64,000 nt of DNA from JAJFIE01 sp964344255 (GTDB lineage: Bacteria; Pseudomonadota; Alphaproteobacteria; Rhodospirillales; Casp-alpha2). The stretch lies in assembly GCA_964344255.1 (NCBI GenBank), contig CAYFMQ010000005.1, forward strand, positions 62,001 through 126,000, read 5' to 3'. Positions 9,548-17,930 of this stretch are shown here, piece by piece; the first letter of the stretch is position 1, and the number at the start of each line of letters is the position of its first letter. A program made the position numbers and the translations under genes. The notes below the pieces were generated by a model, which had not been told where the DNA came from, searched no databases, and saw only the letters and a program-made list of their open reading frames with translations.

Positions 9548-9981
9548 TGGTCTGGCGCCCACACCCCGGCCGGCGGCTCGCCGGTCTGATAGAACACGTC
9601 GATGGGAATACCGCCACGCGGATACCAGTATCCGCCGATACGCAGCCATTGGGGTTCGAGAAGGTTAATCAGCCGCTTTGCGATACCGACGGTGCAGTCT
9701 TCGTGAAAGGCGGCGTGGTTGCGGAAGCTGTGCAGAAAGAGCTTCAGGGACTTGCTCTCGACGATGGTCTCATTTGGTACATAGTCGATGACAAGATGGG
9801 CGAAGTCCGGTTGTCCGGTGACCGGGCAAAGGGAGGTGAATTCCGGGCAGGTGAAGCGGATGACATAACCGGTGCCCGCCTGCGGGTTAGGCACCGCTTC
9901 CAGTTTGGCCTCTTCCGGAGATGCCGGAATATCGCCGCCACCGCCCAGTTGGGTCAAATTCTCGTAAATGTTCTCGCTCAT
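9517..9981 (-). CDS. queF: NADPH-dependent 7-cyano-7-deazaguanine reductase (QueF)
   Basis: Reduces preQ0 to preQ1 in queuosine synthesis. The 154-residue length matches the short, unimodular QueF type. The catalytic cysteine is in SLCPVTGQPDF and the NADPH/substrate motif ESKSLKLFLHSFRNHAAFHEDC is present (Glu and His conserved). The C-terminus (GVAPYRGRG) runs into a tandem 27-bp repeat. It is convergent with the decarboxylase gene. Confidence 0.96.
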   Translation of the reverse strand: MSENIYENLTQLGGGGDIPASPEEAKLEAVPNPQAGTGYVIRFTCPEFTSLCPVTGQPDFAHLVIDYVPNETIVESKSLKLFLHSFRNHAAFHEDCTVGIAKRLINLLEPQWLRIGGYWYPRGGIPIDVFYQTGEPPAGVWAPDQGVAPYRGRG

Positions 9982-10111
9982 GGCCTATTGCATAACGCAA
10001 GCACCGGTCCCGGTCCACCACCATGAAGAATCTGAAACATTTTCATTTCCCCTTGATTGAGAACACGGCTACCCTGTTACCGCTGATTTGATTAAGAAAC
10101 GGAGACGTCAT

Positions 10112-10921
10112 TTGAGCGATGTTGCGAGCCTCAGCGAAGCGGAAATAGCCGCCTATCACCATGATGGATTGGTCATCCCTGATTACCGGTTACCGGACGA
10201 TGTGTTGTCGGCGATGCGTTCGGCCTATGACGAACTGTTGGAAGCAAACAAGGACGTGCCGGGCCTCGACCCTGACTTCATGCTGGGGCCGCACCTGGAA
10301 AAATCGGGAGCTCAGGGTGTCATCGGCAGCAGGAAATGGCTTGAGTTCGCCAGCCATCCCGACATCGTCCATATGGTCGCCCAGGTTGCTGGCGAGGACC
10401 TGATCCTGTGGGGCACCACACTGTTCGGAAAGCCGGCCTTTACGGGCAAGGCGACAGCCTGGCACCAGGACGGGGACTATTATCCGATTGAACCGCTTGA
10501 GACGGTTACCGTGTGGATAGCGCTCGATGATTCCACGAAAGAAAACGGCTGCATGCAATTTATCCCCGGCTCGCACAAGGAGAGGCGGCTTTTCCCGCAC
10601 CACTGGGATGATGATCCGGCGCTCAACCTGCGCCAGGTGATCGATGCGGAATACGCCCCGGAAGACCAGGCCCGCGATATCGAGTTGAAGGCCGGGCAGT
10701 TATCCATCCACGATGTTTATCTGGTGCATGGATCGAGGGCCAACACATCGCCCAACCGCAGGGCCGGGTTCATTTTAAGGATCATGCCGGGAACGTCTTA
10801 TTACAATCACCACAAGGGTTCTGGTAGCGATAATCCCAGCCATGATTATACCGGTCGGGCCTTGTTCCTGTTAAGCGGCCGTGACCAGACGGGACGGAAC
10901 GATTTCACCATCGGACATTGA
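10112..10921 (+). CDS. phytanoyl-CoA dioxygenase family protein
   Basis: An Fe(II)/2-oxoglutarate oxygenase of 269 residues. The metal facial triad is visible as AWHQDGDYY (His-x-Asp) and the distal VHGSRANTSPNRRAGFILR, with the Arg that binds 2-oxoglutarate. NGCMQFIPGSHKERRLFPH is the usual family core. The TTG at 10112 is chosen because GGAG lies seven bases upstream; an in-frame TTG at 10088 has no such site. Substrate is unknown; relatives hydroxylate acyl-CoAs, ectoine or small secondary metabolites. It is followed by a palindrome-rich intergenic region. Confidence 0.88.
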   Translation: MSDVASLSEAEIAAYHHDGLVIPDYRLPDDVLSAMRSAYDELLEANKDVPGLDPDFMLGPHLEKSGAQGVIGSRKWLEFASHPDIVHMVAQVAGEDLILWGTTLFGKPAFTGKATAWHQDGDYYPIEPLETVTVWIALDDSTKENGCMQFIPGSHKERRLFPHHWDDDPALNLRQVIDAEYAPEDQARDIELKAGQLSIHDVYLVHGSRANTSPNRRAGFILRIMPGTSYYNHHKGSGSDNPSHDYTGRALFLLSGRDQTGRNDFTIGH

Positions 10922-10933
10922 TGAGGGCCTGAT

Positions 10934-11034
10934 CCGTTTAGGTTGATGAAACCTAAACGGTGAATCATCCCCTAAGCATATGTAATTGAGGGCGATTCAC
11001 GCATTAGGTGGATCACAAGGTGATTCAACCTAAT
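10934..11034. repeat. palindrome-rich intergenic segment (terminator of the dioxygenase gene and more)
   Basis: Three inverted repeats lie between two convergent genes. The first is a perfect 11-bp stem, CCGTTTAGGTT (10934-10944) with AACCTAAACGG (10950-10960), loop GATGA. The second is TGAATC (10961-10966) with GATTCA (10994-10999). The third is ATTAGGT...ATCAC-AAG-GTGAT...ACCTAAT (11003-11034). No long U tract follows the stems. Bidirectional termination is likely; the shared AGGTT/ACCTAA words suggest duplication of one element. Confidence 0.65.
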
Positions 11035-11045
11035 ACGATCGCACT

Positions 11046-12149
11046 CTAGTCCAAGAACTGCAGCCTGGGCGGTTTGTAAAATAGGAACAGGGTGGCCAGA
11101 ATCGGCCCGATCACGATCAGATACATCGTCGGCGCCAGGGTGAGGTTGCGGATACTGATATTCTCCAACCCGAGCATGGAGACCTGTAGGCTCAAAACCA
11201 CGGCTGACGCGATAATGACCCGCCGTGACTGGTTCCGTCGGGTGAACCCTCCGGAAAGAATAAAAAACAGACCGATCAGGCAAAATGCGAGAGACGCCAG
11301 GGGCGATGTCAGCCGTTTGTGCGCCTCGACAATGTACTTGGCGTGATCATGTTCCGCTATATGAGGATGAGTTCTGACATCGAACAGTTCCACAAGGGTC
11401 ATCTCTTTCCGGTCGGGTCGCAGGGAAATGCTCTCTTCTCTCTTGTCATCCATCATTAGCGTATAGCGGTCAAAAAACAGAATGGAATAATCGTTCGTAC
11501 GCTTGTCCAGCACCTGCCGGCTGCCGTCGAACATCACGATCTTGGCGCCTTCGTTGGTTTGGATAACGGAGCCGCGCTTGGCCATGATGGTAACGGGCGC
11601 TTCCGCTTCAGTCTGGTCGTGGACGAAAATGCCGCTCAGCATATTGTTTTCGGTTCTTTCGCGAATATAGACCGTCGAATTGTTGCCAACCGAATTGAAG
11701 GTGCCTTCCTCCAGCAGAACCTGGGAGATGTTGTGGCGGATGTGCCATTTGAGCTTGCTGAAGATCTGGTAGGATTCAGGCAGCAGGAAGATGTTTATGG
11801 CATAGGTGAGAATGGTGACGGAAACGGCCAGGATGATAGCCGGTTTCGCCAGTTGCAGGGGGCTCAGGCCTGCTGCGCTCATAACCACCAGTTCCCTGTC
11901 TGCCGTCATTTTCGAATAGAAAAACATCACCACCAGAAACAGAGTGATGGGAAAGATGATCGGCAGGAATTTCGGTACGAGCAAAACAGTAAGCTGAAAC
12001 AGCATGCCGACGGTAGCGCCCTTGTTGACGATCATTTCGACAAAGTTGAGCGATTGCGTCAGCACGATGATGGCGGTCAATGCCAGTGACACAAACAGGA
12101 AGCCAACGAAAAGCTGGCGAAAGACGTTACCGGATATCTTGTTTATCAT
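11046..12149 (-). CDS. lptF: LPS export permease LptF
   Basis: Inner-membrane subunit of the LptB2FG ABC exporter that lifts lipopolysaccharide from the inner membrane. The 367-residue protein has the YjgP/YjgQ topology: about three membrane helices at the N-terminus, a periplasmic beta-jellyroll (about 130-270) and three C-terminal helices. RELVVMSAAGLSPLQLAKPA is the cytoplasmic coupling segment and SPLASLAFCLIG...GGFTRRNQSRR the second one. lptG, usually adjacent, is not found here, so the pair is split or lptG is elsewhere. Confidence 0.9.
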   Translation of the reverse strand: MINKISGNVFRQLFVGFLFVSLALTAIIVLTQSLNFVEMIVNKGATVGMLFQLTVLLVPKFLPIIFPITLFLVVMFFYSKMTADRELVVMSAAGLSPLQLAKPAIILAVSVTILTYAINIFLLPESYQIFSKLKWHIRHNISQVLLEEGTFNSVGNNSTVYIRERTENNMLSGIFVHDQTEAEAPVTIMAKRGSVIQTNEGAKIVMFDGSRQVLDKRTNDYSILFFDRYTLMMDDKREESISLRPDRKEMTLVELFDVRTHPHIAEHDHAKYIVEAHKRLTSPLASLAFCLIGLFFILSGGFTRRNQSRRVIIASAVVLSLQVSMLGLENISIRNLTLAPTMYLIVIGPILATLFLFYKPPRLQFLD

Positions 12150-12280
12150 TGCTTATAGGTGGTTATCTGCCTGCGGCTCAATAATGTATATATGCAGCCG
12201 ATATCAAGCTCTAATTCCGACTCCGTCCGATTGTCCCATATCCCTTCTAAATGAACAAACTTTCCTGTTAACATGCCGTG

Positions 12281-12952
12281 ATGAAACGGCGATACGATTC
12301 TTTGCTGAAGGTGGCATCCGTGGTTACGGTGGTCGCGGGCATGTTGCTTGGTCTGTCGGAGGCTGCAATCGCCAACACGGAACGCACCTATCCCACGTTG
12401 TGGAATTCCAAGGAAATCAAACGCGACAGTCTGAAGCGATTCAAGCTGTGGACCAAGGCGCTGGACCGGATCGAGCTTGAGGAGCCCAGGCCCGGGGATA
12501 TCTGCCCCGATCCGATGATGTCGCCGTTCCAGCAGTGCCACTGGTACGAATACGTCAAGACCTTGAAGGACCGCACGCGTGAAGACCAGATCAGGGTCGT
12601 GAACCTGAAAGCGAATCAGCGACGCTATGTTCAGGATCCGGTTAATTGGCAGGTACCCGATTATTGGGAAAGTCCGGGTCAGTTCCTTCAAAAACAGGGC
12701 GATTGCGAAGATTACGCCATCGTCAAGTACATGGCGTTGCGGAAGCTGGGGTTTTCGGCGGAAGAGATGCGCATCGTGGTGGTGCGGGATTTGAACCTGG
12801 GCGTAGCCCACGCCGTCCTGGCCCTCTACCAGGGCGATGAGATCATCATTCTGGACAATCAGGTCAAGAAACCCGTCGCGGCCGACCGTATTTCCCACTA
12901 CCGCGTCGTCTATTCCCTGAACGAGAACCACTGGTGGGAACATAAACAATAA
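12281..12952 (+). CDS. lapG: LapG-type transglutaminase-like cysteine protease (BTLCP)
   Basis: A 223-residue secreted protein: signal peptide (VASVVTVVAGMLLGLSEAAIA), then the bacterial transglutaminase-like cysteine proteinase domain. The Cys-His-Asp triad is visible as GDCEDYAIVK (Cys142), GVAHAVLAL (His177) and IILDNQ (Asp192). In Pseudomonas, LapG cuts the N-terminal retention module of giant adhesins after a di-alanine and is held back by the c-di-GMP receptor LapD. No LapD is adjacent; instead a FecR-cyclophilin/HD-GYP-like operon converges on it, and a giant adhesin gene starts at 61.1 kb. A GTG three bases upstream is an alternative start. Confidence 0.88.
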   Translation: MKRRYDSLLKVASVVTVVAGMLLGLSEAAIANTERTYPTLWNSKEIKRDSLKRFKLWTKALDRIELEEPRPGDICPDPMMSPFQQCHWYEYVKTLKDRTREDQIRVVNLKANQRRYVQDPVNWQVPDYWESPGQFLQKQGDCEDYAIVKYMALRKLGFSAEEMRIVVVRDLNLGVAHAVLALYQGDEIIILDNQVKKPVAADRISHYRVVYSLNENHWWEHKQ

Positions 12953-12981
12953 TGTTCCGGCAAGTCCTGTGATCCGTTCTA

Positions 12982-15153
12982 TTAAGTGAACTGGCGATCC
13001 GAGGTAATGTCCTGGTAGAGCCTGATCTGCGCCAGCGGATCGTCATAGTCCACTTCGGACAGCTTGGCGAACAACGCCCGCCCGCCCCGGTTTTCGAGAT
13101 AATGGACGAGCGCCATGACGACCTGACGGTCAAACTTCACATCGGCATCCGCCATGATGATGTCCGTCGATTGCTCGATGGACAGGGCCTCGCGGTAGGC
13201 GCGCTGGCTGACAATGGCGACGAAGGTGTGGGCGACGGCAATGACGCGGGCCGCCATCAGGATGTCATCGCCTTTCAGGCCGTCTGGCGAGCCGCTGCCA
13301 TCCCAGTGTTCGTAAATCTGGCTGAGCGCCTCGTGAACCGGCAGACCGAAGTCGATGCCCTCGAGGATACGGATGGCTGCCTGTTTGGATGTTTCGATCA
13401 GGCCGCGCTCGCTGTCATCCAGTTCGGCGGGTTTCAACAGTGTGTCCTCCGGTACGAAGGATTTCCCGAGGTCGACCAGCAGGGCGACAAGATCGATGGT
13501 TTCACGCTCTTCTTCCGGCAGTTCCAGGGCCATGGCGATGCCGGCGGCGATCTCGGCCACCAGGGCGGTGTGCAGCATGACATAACGGTCTTTCTGATCG
13601 GCAATGGCCGCCAGCACGCCGGCCAGCTTGCGCAGGGCGGATTTCCTGTCGCGGTGTTCAGAGAGGAAGCCCGTCAGGTCGTCCATGACCATCAGAACGC
13701 CGGGGGGATAATCCTGATCGCCCTTCAGGGGAACGTGGCTGACACGGTAGATCTTGGCGCCGTCCTGTTCTTCGAAATCATAGATCCTGGTCTCCGGAAG
13801 GTGGTTCTCCATGACCCCCTCGTTGGTTGCCGTAAAGGCCTTGGCGCGGACCGGACCGAGGGTGGCGAACATCGATTTCCCCATCATGTCGTCGGGGGTC
13901 ATGTTCGCATTCTCGGCGGCAATCTGGTTTGCGAACGTATAGACACCGTCACGGGTAACCGCGAAGACCTGGGCCAGTTGATGATCCGCCATCACGCGAA
14001 GGAACTTGGACAGGTTCTGGTGCCGGGCCAGCGCCTTGCTGGTCTCCTTGAGCGCCCGCTCGACCCGGATGGACGTGCCCCAGCGCCAAAAGGCGATGAT
14101 CAGGACAATGACGAATGCCGTCAGCAGGACGCCTGAAATCTGGATGCTGCGCAGCCGCTGATCGGACGCCGACAGGGCTTCCTCGGTATCGATCTTGTAC
14201 ATGAACACCCAGGGTGTTCCGGGAACATTGCGGCTGATGACCAGGACCTCCTTGTTGCGGTAATCCTGGCGGATGGCGAAACCGCCGGGATGGTTGATGG
14301 CGAAGGCGGCCGCCAGGGACGGTGTGTTCACGTCCATGACGTGGTTCAGCGCCACGGTTCCGTCCTGCAAGGGTGATAAATACTCGACCAGGTTGCCGGA
14401 TTTCCTGACCAGCGTGAATTCCGCCGTCGCCTCGACGGAGCCCGGGTGTTCAAGCAGGATGAACAGTTCTTCCTCGATCTCCTTGATGCCAAGCAGCGTG
14501 CCAAGCCGTTCGGCGCCGGATTTATCGTCATGGACAGCAAAAACGGAAACGGCAAACCCTGCTGTCGCCGTGCCCTTGACGCCGATGTGCAGGTCAATCA
14601 GGGACCGCTCATTGCCGGACAATACGGCGGTGTTTTCCTTCAACATATCTTCCACTGGCGGCATGGACCTGGTGGCGATAACGGGCCTGCCTTTATTGTC
14701 CAGCAGTGCGATACCGGCAGCCCCGACGCGGCTGACGTTGGCGTCGACGTCAGGGCCGCTCAGCTCACTGACAAAGCCGCCCCGATGGGCGACGACTTGC
14801 AGAAGATTGATGAAGTAAACGCCTTCAACCGAGAGGATCTGTTCCAGTTTCACCGGATCGCCCGACGCCTCCAGAATGTCGGTGGCGTAATTCTGCAACG
14901 AGGCGTTGTCTGCCAGTTCCGTCAGGTGGCCGTACTGGATTTCCAGCCAGGTCTGAAGCGCCGAGACACGGCTGCTGGCGATAATGCCCATGTGGGTCTG
15001 CCATGTGCGCAGGTCGCGTTCCCGTTCTGCTTTCAATAACCCCTGAAGCCCGGCGTAGGCGCCAATGGCGATCAGCACGATGACGGCCACGGCGATCCAT
15101 ACCCTTGCGGGCATGCCCCTTGCTATGACGGGTTGTTCGCCGTGTTCAGCCAT
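12982..15153 (-). CDS. membrane sensor: dCache-like periplasmic domain, PAS, degenerate HD-GYP
   Basis: A 723-residue inner-membrane protein with helices at about 17-40 and 338-357 flanking a large periplasmic sensor region, then a PAS domain (about 385-500) and an HD-GYP-like domain (about 520-690). Key residues of HD-GYP c-di-GMP phosphodiesterases are missing: the HD pair reads VD (560-561, LLVDLGKSFVPEDTLLKP), the later HE/HH pair is only EH in IYEHWDG, and GYP reads GSP (621-623). The fold is recognisable from DGSGSPDGLKG and RVIAVAHTFVA. It is probably a binding or signalling protein without catalysis. It starts 4 bp after the FecR-cyclophilin stop, so the two are one operon; it converges on lapG. 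Confidence 0.82.
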   Translation of the reverse strand: MAEHGEQPVIARGMPARVWIAVAVIVLIAIGAYAGLQGLLKAERERDLRTWQTHMGIIASSRVSALQTWLEIQYGHLTELADNASLQNYATDILEASGDPVKLEQILSVEGVYFINLLQVVAHRGGFVSELSGPDVDANVSRVGAAGIALLDNKGRPVIATRSMPPVEDMLKENTAVLSGNERSLIDLHIGVKGTATAGFAVSVFAVHDDKSGAERLGTLLGIKEIEEELFILLEHPGSVEATAEFTLVRKSGNLVEYLSPLQDGTVALNHVMDVNTPSLAAAFAINHPGGFAIRQDYRNKEVLVISRNVPGTPWVFMYKIDTEEALSASDQRLRSIQISGVLLTAFVIVLIIAFWRWGTSIRVERALKETSKALARHQNLSKFLRVMADHQLAQVFAVTRDGVYTFANQIAAENANMTPDDMMGKSMFATLGPVRAKAFTATNEGVMENHLPETRIYDFEEQDGAKIYRVSHVPLKGDQDYPPGVLMVMDDLTGFLSEHRDRKSALRKLAGVLAAIADQKDRYVMLHTALVAEIAAGIAMALELPEEERETIDLVALLVDLGKSFVPEDTLLKPAELDDSERGLIETSKQAAIRILEGIDFGLPVHEALSQIYEHWDGSGSPDGLKGDDILMAARVIAVAHTFVAIVSQRAYREALSIEQSTDIIMADADVKFDRQVVMALVHYLENRGGRALFAKLSEVDYDDPLAQIRLYQDITSDRQFT

Positions 15154-15157
15154 GCCG

Positions 15158-16405
15158 TTACCTGGCGAGCATGTCGCCGATCAGTCTTAAACGCCCGATC
15201 GCATCCGGGTTCGCCGGTGGGCGGCCGGGCGAGAGTGTATCCAGTACGTCCATACCGTATACCACTCTACCCCATACAGTATAGCTTTGATCAAGGGACG
15301 GCGCTTCGCCGAGCGTGATGAAGAAGGCACCGTTTGCGCTGTCGGGATCGTCGGCGAGACGCGACATCCCGACGGTTCCCCGAACGAACGGCGTGTCGGT
15401 TATTTCCGCGGCCAGGGGTGGCATGGCGGAGGCGGTTTCCTTTATTCTTTCCTGACCGGTTTCCGCGGCGTAACCGTGCCTCACGAAATCGAAGGTCTGA
15501 CCGTCATAGGCGCCGTCGCTCACCAGCTCCGTAACGCGCGCAACATGGTTCGGCGCAAGATGCGGCAGCATTTCGATGAATATCAGACCCTTGTCCATTT
15601 CCATGACCAGCAGGTTGTCGACATTCACCGCCGGATTGCTGGCGCTGACCTGCGCGACAGCCTGTTGTGTTTCAGCCTGTGAAGAGGAGCCGGAGGTTGC
15701 CGAAGAAGCGCTTTGGGAATTGGCTGGCTCGACATCGGAAAGGGTTGCGAGCATATTGGTAACGGCGGCGGTCATGCCAACGGACGGCGTGTCGCTCAGG
15801 GATGTATTTCCATCGGCGTCCACAGCGTAGGACTGTCCGGCCGTCACGACCTGTACGCCAGCTTGGGACGACACCACGACGGCGCCTTCCTGGACGCTTA
15901 CCTCGGTTTCCGTATCATCGGCCAGGACATCGAATTCCGTGCCGCGAATACCGATATCCGCCATCGGGGTGTTAATGGAGAAATCCATGGCGACGCCGGC
16001 GGATTTGAAGTGAAGAACACCCGAAGCCAATGTGAAGGAGCCTTCGACGATCCCCCGGTTTGTCTGATACACCATGAAATCGAGAACCATGGACGAGTTC
16101 TCCCCCATGGACAGAACCGACTCATCCAACAGGTCGATCCGCACGGCGCTTTCGCCGCCCGTGATGATCCTTTCTTCATAAAACAACGCATCGCCACTGC
16201 CGAGACGCTGGTTGTTGCCTCTGCCGAAGACATCAAGGACGGCGATGCTGACGACGCCGACCTCTTCGGCGGTTGCCGCCGACGCCTTCTCAGGCAAAGA
16301 GGAGAAGCCAAGCAGGAAAAAAACGATCAGAACGGCAATGCCCCGAACGTGTGGGGGGAGGGCATTTCGTCTCTTCAGGTAGGTGGTCGGCATATGATTT
16401 GTCAT
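15158..16405 (-). CDS. FecR domain - cyclophilin-type peptidyl-prolyl isomerase fusion
   Basis: A 415-residue exported protein: signal sequence (RGIAVLIVFFLLGFSSLPEKASA, about 21-43, given here as a region), FecR domain (about 50-195) with ALFYEERIITGGES, SVLSMGENSSMVLDFMVY and INTPMADIGIRGTEFDV, a Ser/Gln linker (about 225-255), and a cyclophilin-like domain (about 262-415) with FVRGTVGMSR, DPDSANGAFFITLG and WGRVVYGMDVLD. FecR here is the VCBS-adhesin type, not the TonB-linked anti-sigma type. The combination suggests a periplasmic folding or binding factor. GGAG six bases before the second ATG fixes the start at 16405. It is the first gene of a two-gene operon with the HD-GYP-like sensor. 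Confidence 0.85.
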   Translation of the reverse strand: MTNHMPTTYLKRRNALPPHVRGIAVLIVFFLLGFSSLPEKASAATAEEVGVVSIAVLDVFGRGNNQRLGSGDALFYEERIITGGESAVRIDLLDESVLSMGENSSMVLDFMVYQTNRGIVEGSFTLASGVLHFKSAGVAMDFSINTPMADIGIRGTEFDVLADDTETEVSVQEGAVVVSSQAGVQVVTAGQSYAVDADGNTSLSDTPSVGMTAAVTNMLATLSDVEPANSQSASSATSGSSSQAETQQAVAQVSASNPAVNVDNLLVMEMDKGLIFIEMLPHLAPNHVARVTELVSDGAYDGQTFDFVRHGYAAETGQERIKETASAMPPLAAEITDTPFVRGTVGMSRLADDPDSANGAFFITLGEAPSLDQSYTVWGRVVYGMDVLDTLSPGRPPANPDAIGRLRLIGDMLAR

Positions 16406-16650
16406 CAAATGCTCCAGAATTTCTTCGCCTTACAAATTCAAAGTTACCCAAGAGCGATCAGTGTTCCGCAATAAGAGTGCCAGATTATGAATTTCTAACG
16501 ATATGGAATCGTTGACTTATTTTTGGCGCCGGAATCACACCAGGGGGAATTTTTTGACAATGCACGGCAGTATTTTCCCATCGGCAGATACGACGAAGCA
16601 TATCAGATTTCGTCTGTTACAGGAATGCCGGGGGTAATGGGATAAGAGTT
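16406..16650. other. intergenic region upstream of the FecR-cyclophilin operon
   Basis: About 245 bp with no convincing gene. It must hold the minus-strand promoter for the FecR-cyclophilin operon and the 3' flank of tgt. I could not pick out a confident -35/-10 pair, terminator or operator. Confidence 0.5.
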
Positions 16651-17784
16651 TTAGGTTCCGATCTCGGGGATATCGCCGCTCGCGTATTCGGCCCTGAAGG
16701 CTTCGCGGAAAGCTTCGAAGCGGTTTTCGGAAATGGCGTCGCGCATCTGGGCCATCAGTTCCTGATAGTAGTGCAGGTTGTGCCAGCTCAGCAGCATGAG
16801 GCCGAGAATTTCCTTCGCCATCACCAGATGATGCAAATAGGCGCGGCTGTATCCCGTGCAGGCAGGGCAGGAACAGTTTTCATCCAGCGGCCTGGGATCG
16901 TCCTTGTGGCGGTTGTTCCGCAGGTTGACCTGGCCGCGGCGGGTAAAGGCCTGGTTGGTGCGGCCCGAGCGGGTCGGCAGCACGCAATCGAACATGTCGA
17001 TACCGCGGGCGACGGCGCCGACCAGGTCTTCGGGTTTTCCCACGCCCATCAGATAGCGCGGATGATCCTGCGGCAAATGCGGCGTGGTAACGTCCAGCGT
17101 GGCAAACATGGCTTCCTGACCCTCGCCGACGGCCAGTCCGCCGACGGCATAGCCGTCGAAGCCGATGTCGTTAAGGGCTTTCGCCGATTCTTCGCGCAAC
17201 TCAGGGATGACGCCGCCCTGGACGATCCCGAACAGGCCATAGCCGTCGCGCGGCTGAAAGGCGGCCTTTGAGCGTTCCGCCCAGCGCATGGAAAGCCGCA
17301 TGGAGGAGGCCGTCTGCTCCTCCGTGGCCGGGAAGGGGGTGCATTCATCCAGCACCATGGTGATGTCGGCATCCAGCAAGTGCTGGATTTCGATGGACCG
17401 CTCCGGTGTCAGCTCATGGTACGAGCCGTCGATATGGGAGCGGAAGGTCACGCCGGTTTCCTCCAGCTTGCGCAGGTCGGTCAGGGACATGACCTGGAAG
17501 CCGCCGGAATCGGTCAGGATCGGACCGGGCCAGTTCATAAACTCATGCAGCCCGCCCAGTTCGGCGATGCGTTCCGCGCCCGGCCGCAGCATCAGATGGT
17601 AGGTATTACCCAGGATGATCTCGGCGCCGGTTTCCCTGACAGATTCGGGGCGCATGGCCTTTACCGTCGCCGCCGTTCCGACAGGCATGAAAGCCGGCGT
17701 TTCGACGTTGCCGTGAGCCGTTGACAGTCGTCCGCGCCGGGCGCCGCCATCCTGATTCAGCAGTTCAAAACCGAGGCCTGCCAT
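16651..17784 (-). CDS. tgt: tRNA-guanine transglycosylase (Tgt)
   Basis: Exchanges guanine-34 for preQ1 in tRNAs with GUN anticodons. The 377-residue length is typical. The nucleophile/base aspartates are in DSGGFQVMSL and FDCVLPTRSGR, the substrate loop is GIVQGG, and the zinc site is CSCPACTGYSRAYLHHL. The ATG at 17784 (MAGLGFELL) matches the usual N-terminus; an upstream in-frame TTG at 17805 is less likely. Together with queA, queF and queG it covers the bacterial queuosine pathway after preQ0. Confidence 0.97.
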   Translation of the reverse strand: MAGLGFELLNQDGGARRGRLSTAHGNVETPAFMPVGTAATVKAMRPESVRETGAEIILGNTYHLMLRPGAERIAELGGLHEFMNWPGPILTDSGGFQVMSLTDLRKLEETGVTFRSHIDGSYHELTPERSIEIQHLLDADITMVLDECTPFPATEEQTASSMRLSMRWAERSKAAFQPRDGYGLFGIVQGGVIPELREESAKALNDIGFDGYAVGGLAVGEGQEAMFATLDVTTPHLPQDHPRYLMGVGKPEDLVGAVARGIDMFDCVLPTRSGRTNQAFTRRGQVNLRNNRHKDDPRPLDENCSCPACTGYSRAYLHHLVMAKEILGLMLLSWHNLHYYQELMAQMRDAISENRFEAFREAFRAEYASGDIPEIGT

Positions 17785-17930
17785 GGGTCCGTATTCTCCG
17801 ATCAATTTGCGGCCTTCTGGATAAACGTCGACGGCCCCCAGTGCAAGACACAGGGCTGCCTGTGACCTGGCTGAGGGCCGTCTTTGGTGTGGCGCATTGG
17901 GCTGTTCAGATCACAAAGTGCGGGCAGGCT

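Noticed and set aside
15158..16405. FecR of TonB-dependent sigma/anti-sigma signalling
   Set aside because: No sigma factor or TonB receptor is adjacent, and the FecR domain matches the adhesin type and is fused to a cyclophilin.
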